Shown here piece after piece: positions 21,767 to 31,767 of a stretch of DNA of 64,000 nt. Both the position numbers and the translations under genes were made by a program. Position 1 is the first letter of the stretch. Each line of letters begins with the position of its first letter. The notes under the pieces were generated by a model. That model ran no database searches. It was given only the letters and a program-made list of their open reading frames with translations, and was not told the origin of the DNA. Source of the stretch: Pyropia yezoensis (taxonomy: Eukaryota > Rhodophyta > Bangiophyceae > Bangiales > Bangiaceae); the NCBI GenBank assembly GCA_009829735.1, contig CM020620.1, forward strand, positions 9,617,794-9,681,793, read 5' to 3'.

Positions 21767-24700
21767 AAGCCGTCACAGCAGCCGCCGTCGCCGCCGCCGA
21801 CGCCAACGCCGCCGCTGCTGCCACTGCCGCTGCCGCCGACGCCGCCGTCGCTGCCAGGCGGGGCGCGTCCGCCCCCCGCGGCGGGCGGGTGGGACGCCCG
21901 CAGGGGGGCCGTGGCGGTGGCCGCCCGCGGCAGCCCCCGCCGGCGCCCTGGCGCGGCGGTGGGTGCCAGCGGCGCCGCCGCCGACGCCGCCCCCGCGGCT
22001 GGCCGCCGCGACGGTGGCGGCGGCGTGCGCGGGGAGGGTGGCCGGGGCGGCGGCGTCCGGGGCGGGGACGGCGTCGGCAGGGACACCCCCTCCCCGCTGT
22101 GGGCGCTCTCCCGGCTAATCATGGACCCCGACAGCAGCGACGGTGGGGGGGTGGGCCACCCCTTGGGGAGCGCCGCCAGCGGCGCTGGCAGCGGCGCCGG
22201 CGCCGGCGCCGCCGCTGGTCCCGCCGCTGGAGCCGCCGCTGGTGGCGTTACGGCCGCCGCCGGCGCGGCGGTCGCCCCCCACGACACGGCCGGCGCGGCG
22301 GCGGCGGTGGCGTGCCGCCACCCCGCTGGCGGTGGCTGCCACGTGCCCGCCACCGCGGGCCGGAGGGGCAGGCCACCCGCCGCCGCTGCGGCGGGCGGGG
22401 GCACCCCCAGGGGGGGCGGGGCGCCACCCGCAGAGTAGCGCCGGGGCCGCTCTGCCGCCGACGCGGCCAGACACCCGTCGCAAAAGCTGTCGGTGGTGGC
22501 GCCGACGCCGCCACCGCCGCCGCCGCCGCCACAGCCGCTACTACTACTGCCGCCGCCGTCGCCCGAGCTCAGGCCGCCATCAGACGATGCTAGCCGCCAG
22601 GCAGGGCCCACTGCCCCCCCACCAGCCGCCCACGCAGGGGGCGCGTCGGCGGCGGCCGAGCCGCCAGCACGGCGGGCCCAGCCGCCCACCGCCGGCGCGC
22701 GGGCGGGGGCATCGGCGCCCTCCCCCCCCTGCATGCCCTTCTCGTCAGCCGCCACACCGTCGGCAGTGGACCACGCCGCCGGCGGGCCGACGCCGCCCAG
22801 CGTCCAGCGCCGCCGGAGGATGGCCGAATCGTCAACGGCGGCGGGGGTGGTAGACGCGGCACGGGGGCGGCCCGCCCCCCCCCCCGTGCCCCTCCTCCCC
22901 CCCGCTACCGCCGCCTTGCTCCCCCCCCTGGCCGGGGCGCCCCGCCTGCCGCCGTCGGCCGCGGCCGCCGCCGCCTCAACGGCGGCGGCGTAGAGAGCGG
23001 CCGAGTGGGCGGCGGCCATGGCGGGTGCGCCCACCGCGTCGACGCACGCGGCCAGGGCGGCGAGCGCGTCGGCCGCCGCCACCGCGTCGGCCGCGCCGGC
23101 GGTGAGGGCGGCGAGCAGGCCCGCCAGCCCCGGCAGCGGCGCTCCCGGGATGGCCGCCCAGGTGGCCACCACCGAGGGGGGGGTGGCGGCCAGGGCGGCC
23201 AGCAGGGCAGCCGCCAGGTCCGCGTCGGCCGGCTGCGGGGGGGGGGGGGTTGCCGGGCGGGACCCCGCGTCGGGCGCTCCTTCCCCCTGCTGCTGGGACG
23301 ACGCGACCAGCGTCAGGCGGGGGGGGGGGGACGGGACGCCCCACGACGGCCACGCGTCCGCGTCGGCCGGCACGGCGGCGGCCGCCGCGCGGGGGGGCGC
23401 CGCCCAGCGGGCGGCCCAGGCGGCGGCGGCCGACGCGACGGCGCCGCCCGTGGCGGCGGCGCACCCGGCGCCCACCACCCGGACGGCGGCAACGCCCAGC
23501 CATGCGCGGAATAGGTCGGCCGCGGCGGCGGCCGCCCCCCCGCTTGCGGCACCCATCAGTACGCGCACACACGCGGCGAGCGCCGCCCGCCTTGGCGGCC
23601 CGTCGTCCGCCGGCCTGGCGCCGCTGGCATCGTCGGCTGGCACGGCAGGCGCGGTCGTCGTCGCCGCCGCCGCCGCCGCCGCTGCCAGCGTCGCAACCAC
23701 CAGCCGCAGGTGCGCGGCGGTGGCGGGTGGCAAGCCGCCGCCGCGGGCCGCGGCGGCAGCCGCTGCAGACGCGGCGGCCGCAGACACGCACGCCGTAACA
23801 CCTGCGTCGGCGGCCGCCGCGGCGGCCTCGTCGCCGCCGCCACCGCTGCGGGCGATAGCGGCAAACAGGCGAGCGGCGGTGAGGGCGTCGCTGGGTGAGG
23901 GCATGGGCGACCACCGTGGCAGGGCGGGCGACACTGCCGACGCCGTCGGCGAGGCCGAGGCCAGCCGCAGCAGCGGCGGCGGCGACAGCGGCGCCCCCCC
24001 CCCCGGCGCCATTGCGGCGGCGGCGCCAGTGGAGACCGGCCGCCGCCGCCGGTCGCCAGGCACTCGCGGCGGGGGCGTATCGAGCGTGTCAGCCACGTTG
24101 CTCATGTCGAGCGGGCACGACCAGCGGGGCGGGCGCGCAGCGGCCGCGGTAGCGGTCGCTGCCGCTGCCGCTGCCGCCGCCGCCCACCCCCCCCCCGGCC
24201 GGTGGTCTGCGGCGGCACCGCCCCGGTCCCCCGCGTCGGTGCTGCCGCCACCGACGCCGCTGCCGCGGCCGCCGGTCGCGGCCGCCAACGCGGTGGCCAC
24301 AACGGCCGCGGCGGCCGAGGCGGTCTCCACGTCGGTCACCCACCCGCCGCCGCCGTCGCCAGCCAGCCAAACCCCCGTCGCGGCCAGCAGGTCGGCCGGC
24401 AGGGAGGGCACGGCAGCCGCCACCGCGGCGGGCGCCACGCGCAGCAGGCCTGCGAGGAGCGCCAGGGCGGGCGCCGCCACCACCGACAGGGGCGCCGCCG
24501 CTGACGCCGCCGTCGACGCTGTCAGTCCCGACTCGGCGGCCGCGACGGCGGGGGCGGCAGCCGCCCACGCAGCCAGCCCCCGGGCGGTGCGCCGGTCGGG
24601 TGGGGGCACCGCCTCGGCCACCGCCACCGCCGCCGCCGCCGCCGAGGGCGCCCCAACCTCCCCAGTCGGCAGCGGCGGCGGCAGGAGCGCCGCCGCCCCC

Positions 24701-25434
24701 GCCGCAACGGCCGCGGCCGTAGCCGCCGCGTCGGGCACGGCGGCGGCCACCACCGCCGCGGCGGCCACCACCCCCCACACCTCCCTGCCGTCGGGGGGCG
24801 TCGCGCCCGCCGCGCCCGCCGCGGCTGCTGCCGTCGCGGCGGTCGCCGCGCGCGCGAGCGCGTCGAGGAGGCGGCCCGCAGAGGCGGCATCTGGCGCCGC
24901 CCGGTAGGTGACGGCGGCGACCGCCGCGGCGGGCCACCCGCGGGGGGGGGCCGCACACGGCGCAAGGGGCCGAGGGGGGGACGCCCCCGACCGCCGCCGC
25001 GACGGCGGGGGCCCCACCAGGAGGTGGCGCCCACCGGCGGCCGCGTCGGTGGCGCCAGCGCCCCCGCCGCCACCGCCGCCGCTGCCGCTCCCCGTCGCTG
25101 CCGCGGCAGCAGCGGCCGCGGCGACCGCCGCGGCGTGTGCGCGCGCCACGGCGCGCCCGCGCTCCGCGTCGGCGGCCGCGGCGGCCGCCGCGGCCGGCAG
25201 CGCCACCACCGCCGCCACCGCCGCGGCCGCGTCGGCGGCGGTGGCGGCCGACGGCGCCAGCGCGTGGCCGGCCAAGACGGGCAGCAGGGCGGTGAGGGAG
25301 GTGGTGAGGGCGGCGGCCAGCGGCGCCGCCCCCGGGGGGGCGCCCGCCGCCCCGGCCGCGGCGGTCAGTGCCGCCGCGGCGGGGGGGATGAGCCGCAGCG
25401 CGGCGGCCACGTCGCCCCCATCCCCGGCACCGCC

Positions 25435-25487
<53 letters not shown>

Positions 25488-26416
25488 TGTCACCCCCACC
25501 ACCCGCATCCCTGGCCTCATCACCCCCACCGTCGGCAACGCCTCTGCCGCCGCCACCACCGCCGCCGCCGCTGCTGCTGTTGCTGCCACCGTCGCTGCTG
25601 CTGCTGTCCCTGCGAGCGCCTTTGCGACGGCGGCTGCCGGCGGCGCGCAGGCCCGCCCGCCGCGGCCGGCGGAGCAGGTGCGCGACGCCGTCGAGGAGGT
25701 CGGCCAGGCACAGCAGCGGGCCGAGCGCGGCGGCCCCCGCAAGGGCGGCGGCGGCGGCGGTGGCGTCTGCCCCCCCCCCGCGGCCGCCAGCGCCCCGCCA
25801 CGGCAGCCGCCGCCGCCCGTGCAGCCGCCGCCGCCGCCGCCCAGCCCCCCGACGCCGAGCGCAGCCACCGACGCCCAGAGGCGGCGGCTGCAGCGGCACG
25901 CCCCCCCCGCCCCCCCGCCCCCCCCCGACGGGGCGACGCGGCAGCCGCCGGCGGTGCAGCCCCCCCCGGCCCCCCCCGCAGCGGCGCCCACCCCAAGGGC
26001 CGCCGACGCCCGGAGGCGGCGGCTGCAGCGGCACGCCCCCCCCCAGAGCCCCCCCCCCAGAGCCCCCCAGACGCACGCCCCCCCCCCCAGGACGCTGCCG
26101 CCGCCGCCGCCGCGCGCCCGTCTGGCGACTCCCTCCCGCCACCACCACCACCACCCCCACCCCCACCACCACCCCCACCCCCACCGCCGCCGCCGGCGCC
26201 GCCCTCCCCCCCCGCCCCCTCCGCCGCGCCCGTCCAGACCGCCCAGCCGCTGGCGGCGGCGGCGGCGAGCGCGACCGCCGCCTCCACCGCCGCCGCCGCC
26301 CGCTCGCCGGGCACGTCGGAGCGGAGGCGCTCGCCGGCGGGGGCCAGCGGTGGGGGGGGGCCCGCCGCCGCGCCGCCCCGGCCGCCGCTGCCGCCACGGG
26401 AGGCGGCGGCGCCCAT
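20877..26416 (-). CDS. Large Ala-rich, low-complexity protein of unknown function; exact frame uncertain
   Basis: I do not recognise it. The ATG at 26416 encodes MGAAASRGG, a strong N-myristoylation pattern (Gly2, Ser6, Arg7), so membrane attachment is likely. A hydrophobic Ala segment follows, then Gly runs where the frame must change at least once. The central frame (about 25,750-21,450) reads as long Ala-rich helices broken by charged or Pro/Ser/Gly linkers, for example AALGPLLCLADLLDGVAHLL and RRAALAACVRVLMGAASGG. This is reminiscent of, but not demonstrably, helical-repeat (ARM/HEAT-type) architecture. The C-terminal end at 20877 is one plausible stop. The long frame stays open to 19372, antisense to the neighbour, which is a GC-bias effect. 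A real gene is likely from the non-random Ala helices and the Ser/Asp tracts; its boundaries are not. Confidence 0.45.
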
Positions 26417-26565
26417 GGGAGCCACCAGCGGGGTGGGGAAAAGTGGGGGGGAGGGGCAGGGGGGGAGGAAGGGGAGGTGGGAGGGGGTAAGGGACACACC
26501 AGGAGGCCGAGGGGGGGGGGGACCGCCGGTAAAGGGGAGGGCGAGGCGCGTACGGGTCGATAAAT

Positions 26566-26599
<34 letters not shown>

Positions 26600-28460
26600 G
26601 AGGGGCGGAAGGGGATGCCGGGCGACCACAGCGTCCGTGGCGGGCGATGGAAAAAGCGGGGGGGGGTAGAGGCGGGGAGGGAAGGGGGGGGGGGGGGGGG
26701 GGAGGGGAGAGGAGATTGGGGGTGGGGAGGAGGAGGCGGGGGGGCGGGGATGGCGGTTGGGGGAGGTTGCCCGTTTGGGGTGCGGTGGAGCGGATGGAAA
26801 GGGGACGATGGGGTGTGGGTGGGTGGTGGGTTGGGGGGGGAAGGGAACAGGGGGGGAAGGAGGGGGGGGAGGGAGGGGGGGGGGCGCCCCCACCGGACAC
26901 GGTGGCTGCGAGCCGCAGCGGTCCCACGGGACAGACACGTCTGGGGGGCGTGGCGGCGGCGCCGCGCTGTCGCCCCGCCGTCTCCCGCGGCGCGCACCTG
27001 CAGGGCGGCGCGACCGCGGCGGGGGAGGCACGCGGCGCGCGGGCGCCCACGGCCAGCGGCGGGTCGTGCCGGCAGGTGCGCGCCGGTGGGGAAGGGGGGG
27101 GGGAGGGGGGGGGACGGGGAGGACAGCGGCTGTGGGAGGGCGGGGCGGGGCGGGGCGGGGCGGGGCCGTGCGGGGCGGGGCGGCGCGGGGCGGGGTGGGG
27201 CGGGTCGGGGAGGGTCGGGCGTATCGGCAGTGCCCCCGGCGGCCGCCCCCGTCGGCCGCCGCCAATGCCCGCTGCAGGCGGTGCGTCGGCCGAGAGTGCG
27301 CCCCCCCCCCCCCCCCTCCCCCCCTTTCCCCGTCCCCCCACCAGCGCCACCCGGCAGTCGGGGCGTCTCGGTCTGGCAGCCGGCCGGCCAGCCGCGGCGG
27401 CCACGGCCACGGCCACCGTGGCCCCGTGACGGCGCACAGGGTCGAGAGCCCCAAACTCCCCCCCCCCGCCCCTCGATCAACCTCACCCTCGACTCGTCCA
27501 CCCCACCCCACCCGCCGCCCGCCTCACTCCGCGTCGCTCCCTCCCCTCCCCTCCCCTCCCCTCCCTCTCCCTCTCCCTCTCCCTCTCCCTCGCCCTTGTC
27601 CCCCACACGGGTGCGCCCGCGCGCACGCGCGTCGGCCGGTCGCGGGTAGCATCCCAAATACAAACCACTGACTGCCCCCCCCCCCCCCCCCCCGCCCTCG
27701 CGCGCAGTGGCGACGAGGATACCTATCGGTACCTATACAGTACACACTCGTGGGGGGGGGGGGGGGGAGCGCGCACTGGAGGGTGGGGGTGGGAGGGGGG
27801 GGGGGGGGAGGGGAAGCTGCCCTGCAGCAAATTGCACCGGGGGGGGGGGAGTGTGCGGAATGGCGGCCACGCCCATTGGGCGGGGGGGGGGGCACACGCC
27901 ACCGACGGGACAGCCGTTTTTTCTCCTTGGCCGGCCGACGGTGTCCCCCCCTCCCCTCTCCCCGACACACCGCAGCAAAATGGCGTGCCCGGTGGGGTGT
28001 CCCGCGGCCGCGGCCGCCCCGACGAGGCTCAGCGGAAAGGGGCGGGCGGTGGGGGGGGGGGGGGGGGGGGGGGGGGCGAACTTTTGGCCTCTTGAAGAGG
28101 GTTAGGAAGGAGGGGGGGGGGGGGGGGGGAGGGGAAAGAGGGCGGGCCGGGCGGCGCGCAATGCCAAGCAGTGGGGAGGTGGCGGCCGGCCCACCGTGTG
28201 ACAGTGGGGCACCTCGAGGGCACGGCGACGCTGTCCTCTCGTCCTCTCCCACCACTGCAGAGGTGGTGTGGGGGGGGGGGGGGGGGTGCGCGGGGGGGGG
28301 GGGTGGGGGGGGGGGGGGTGGCTTTGCGGGGGGGGGGGGTGGCTTTGTGGGTGCAAGGCACCGACCGACACCGCCTGTTGATTGGCGTGTTTGAATCGCG
28401 CGCTCTTGCGGATTTTGGCCGGCGGCGCGCACCCACCGCGCGCGGGCGGCGGTCAGTCCC
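26417..28460. other. Simple-sequence region rich in G homopolymers
   Basis: Dominated by G runs (longest near 26,566-26,597 and 28,051-28,076), GGGGC-type repeats (27,140-27,200) and CTCCC microsatellites (27,540-27,595). No gene is recognisable. It probably includes the promoter of the minus-strand Ala-rich gene just downstream of 26,417. Indel errors are likely in such runs. Confidence 0.6.
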
Positions 28461-28529
28461 GCGCAGTGCCCTTTGTTGCGGGATCCACCGCAACCGCGTT
28501 TTTGACCCCGGAACGGCTGTTGAGACCTT
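28461..28529 (+). repeat. 69-bp inverted repeat, left copy
   Basis: It matches the reverse complement of 29027-29095 over its whole length with only scattered mismatches. Shared blocks include GCGCAGTGCCC, GGATCCACCGCAA, GACCCCGGAACG and GTTGAGACCTT. The pair bounds about 635 bp and may be the ends of a small TIR element, or two copies of one repeat in opposite orientation. Confidence 0.6.
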
Positions 28530-29026
28530 GGGCTCGCCATTAGGAGCGCCGGAAGTAGTACGAAAGCACTCAAAAGTACTACTGCTGGGTCCAAAAGTCC
28601 CAGAGGAAATGCACATTGGGAAGAACAACGCGCCTCCGTTGGCTTGTCGCAGAGGCGCCAACACCCGGGTCGTCGTCTGTTGAGCTCGGTCCCAGAGTAG
28701 CCTCGTTCATTCCTGGTCCAGTCCCTAACGCAGCCGCGACGCAGGCCGTCTGGTGAGCGTTTCCACTTTCTCTCAGCAGGAAAATATACTCGCAAGGCCC
28801 GTGGAAACGAATGGTGAGACCGGTTTGCTGCCCCGTGCAAGCTGTACTTCCCCTTAGTACGCGTCCCACAGGCCTAATCCGGGCATGCCTGTCACGGCAA
28901 AGGGCTTGTTGACAGGCTAGAGACGTGTACAAGCATCGGACAAGGGTCAAAGGCAAGAGTCATATTCGACCGACCTGTACGGGGGTGTGAAGGGGGGTGT
29001 AGAGGGCTACTTGACAAGGTCTCCAC
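28530..29026. other. Interior of the inverted-repeat pair
   Basis: Normal-complexity sequence unlike the G-rich surroundings. It has an open minus-strand frame (28579-28956) with no recognisable motif. Possibly the interior of a non-autonomous transposon. Confidence 0.35.
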
Positions 29027-29095
29027 AAGGTCTCAACAAGCGTTCCGGGGTCCAAACGCGCTTGCGGTGGATCCCCCACAGCAACGGGCACTGCG
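29027..29095 (-). repeat. 69-bp inverted repeat, right copy
   Basis: Partner of 28461-28529 in inverted orientation. A short direct duplication of AAGGTCTC precedes and overlaps its inner edge. Confidence 0.6.
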
Positions 29096-31296
29096 CTGGC
29101 AGCCTGCAGCAGAGGAACAGTAGCTGTGCCGGCAAGGGGGGGGGGGCGTGCCGGCGCGGCGGGTTGTGGCCCCCGACGGCCCGTCATGACAGTTGGCGGG
29201 GGTGACAGCAGACGCCAGCAGCGGTGGCGGCGGGGCCCGGCGCGGGGTGCCGGCCACCCAGACGGGTGGCAGCAGCAGTGCAATCATTGATGGAGGGGGG
29301 AGGGGGGGGGGGAGAGGAGGACGCCGCGACCGGCCGACGCGGTGGCCAAAACGAAAACTCGCGCCAGCTCTCAACCAAAAAAGAAGGCGCGACCCACGCA
29401 CGCACCCACCACCGCCGGCGGTGCGGGCGCGCCCGCACCGCGCCAGCCGCAGCTGGGCATTGGCGGTGGGGGGCTGTGATCATCCCCTTGGGCCCGTGCG
29501 TCTGTGATTTTGGGCGGCGGCTTGGGTGTGGCGGTCGCGGGGCCGTTAGGGTTAGGGTCGACCCCGCCGGGCCGACGGCCGGCACGGAGCTTGGACCCGT
29601 CGGCAGAGCGCCCGCCCCCCCTCCCCCCGCCTCATGGAATGGATGCTGCCGAGTGCCGCCATTGCCGGGACGGCGGGCATGCGCAGGACCGCAACGCAGC
29701 GCCCGACCGCGGGCCTCATGCCCATGATGCGGGCATGCCCGCGGGCGTGCCCGCGGTCCTGGGCATGCCTGCAGGACCGCGGGCACCCAGCAGTGGGGAG
29801 GTACGGCGGGCCCCTTGCCCGCGGTCCCCTCAACGGACCGCGGGCCCGCCCGCGCGGTCCACGCAACGACCGCCGGTCCCTTTCCCCCCTCCCCACCGTC
29901 GCCGTTGCGGCGGGCGGGGGCCGTCGACTCCCCGCTTGCGCTGCTTGCTTGCCCCCGCCGCGGCGGCTCCCCGCTCCGCCACGGCCACGACCGCAAAGGC
30001 GGTCGCTCCGCGTCCCGGCACCGGCACACCCGCGGCTGGGGCCGGGACGCTTCAACGCCAGGTTGGCGCGGCGGCCGTCGCGGGAGGGAGAGGGGTGGGG
30101 GGGGGGAGGGGGGGGGGGGGAGGGAGCGGAAGCGCCCGCCAACCGCGCCTGAGTACCGCTCGGGGTTCGAGGGGATACGCGGCGGCGCCCCCTGCCCCCA
30201 CCCCCTCCTCCCTGCTGCGGTCGAGGAAAAGAGAATAGAGAATGGCAAAGGGCGGGGGACGAGCCACCGGCGGATGAATGGCCGGCCGGCGGACCGCCCC
30301 ACTTCTACCCCGCCCTCAGTGGCCGTGGCGGTGGTCGCGGCGGCAAGGGCGGCCGGCCAGTCTGGGCGCTACACGCGGCCGACGACGCGGCGGGCGGCAG
30401 CGGCGATCGCGGCCGCCACCGTGGCGGCGGGGGGGGAAGGGCCCGGGGGGGGGGGGGGGGGGGGGGTGGTGGGGCGCGGGCGGCGCCAACGCCATGGCTG
30501 CAGCTCCGCCGTTGCCCACACGCCGCTATTGGGCTGTTTCTCCCGTCCCCTCCCGCCGCCCCTCCCCCAGAGAAAGCCTCCCCCCCCATGCCAGCCAGCC
30601 CCACCACCCGCGCCGCCGTCGCCTTCCAGCCCACCGCGACTCCCCTACCAGACTGTCCAGTAGCGGCGACGGCAGCAGCAGCAGCAGCAGCGGTGGACGG
30701 CGCCCGCAGCGGCGGCTGTGTGCAACCACTTGCCCCGGGAAAGGTGGGGCTGGTGCACGACCAAGTGGCTGCGTGACCCCGCGGCGGCGGGCCGCGCGGC
30801 GCCGCTCTGTGCGGTGGTGCCCCGGCACACTCGTCCATCCGCCACGCCCGAGCGCTCGCGCCCCTCCCTTTGTCTTGGTCCTCAGGAAGTGTTAGCTGTG
30901 AAGGCACAAAGAGAACGCGTTCCGCGAACGTAGCCGTGCTCTATCGGTTACAAGTCCGCATTGCCTCTCACGCAGTGCCACAGAAGTCACCTCTGTGGAG
31001 GTGGCACCGACTGCAGTCGTCTAGTGTGTCACAGAAGAGACGTTTCTCGCCGTTCCGGCGTCCGAACGACTGGTTATGAAGGACCTCTGGGCGATACGGG
31101 TCTCTTCACCTGGTCGGAACGTGCTCACAAGAAGAGCGGAGCGGCTTGATCCTGTATCAGATCACGCTGCAATTCGATGATCTGTGGTGCACAGCGTTTC
31201 ACGACCGCTTCGTGGAGACTGAGATCGACCGGTTTGGAACAGTATTCGAAATCTTTTCACGTCAGTTTCTCAGCTGATCTTGGGATCACTCCAAGA
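29096..31296. other. Intergenic, low-complexity, with palindrome cluster
   Basis: No supported gene. It contains a cluster of GCCCGCGGTCC / GGACCGCGGGC palindromic units (29,700-29,880), G runs, and from about 30,880 a shift to normal-complexity sequence leading into the hAT element. Confidence 0.5.
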
Positions 31297-31307
31297 TAGA
31301 GATGGGC

Positions 31308-31329
31308 AACCGGCTTCAGGAAGCCGGTT
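31308..31329. repeat. Subterminal perfect palindrome of the hAT element
   Basis: Arms AACCGGCTTC and GAAGCCGGTT (10 bp each, fully complementary) with a 2-bp AG spacer, 11 bp from the proposed terminus. Confidence 0.85.
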
Positions 31330-31767
31330 GCAAGCGATTTAAACCGGAAAAAGCGCAGGAACTGAATTGAACTGGTTCCCAACACGGAAAGTCGTAACCA
31401 TTGGTTGCCACGTGCCGTGCCACGTACCACCCTTCGCGGCAAGCCCGGTGCTGGGATCTTGCGGACGGCGACGCTTGTCGCTGCGTTGCGACCTGGTCCC
31501 AGCAACGTCCCCTCCCCCACCCCCTTCCACTTCGCATACAGTGCGCCCTGTCCCAAGCGATGCTGGACACTCCTCCTGCTCTTCCTGAGGGTTCCCTTCC
31601 ACCTCCTCCACCTGCACCCCCCCGATTACCCACCAGTGCGCACCCCGTCCTCCCACGTGTCGCAGCAGGAGGTGCGCCCAGTGGCGAAACGGCGGATACA
31701 AGCACCGTGGAGCACCCTTTGGCGTCCAGGGAATCGTGGTGCGCTCCACTAGGGCGCACGTGGGCGC

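Noticed and set aside
19372-27663. A 2763-residue minus-strand open frame spanning two genes
   Set aside because: Only its middle reads like protein. The left end is antisense to the PARN/nucleotidyltransferase-like gene and the right end is simple-sequence DNA. Stop codons are rare at this GC content, so frame length alone is no evidence.
29546-29557. TTAGGGTTAGGG as an interstitial telomere
   Set aside because: Only two units, with no array and no degenerate continuation; expected occasionally by chance in G-rich DNA.
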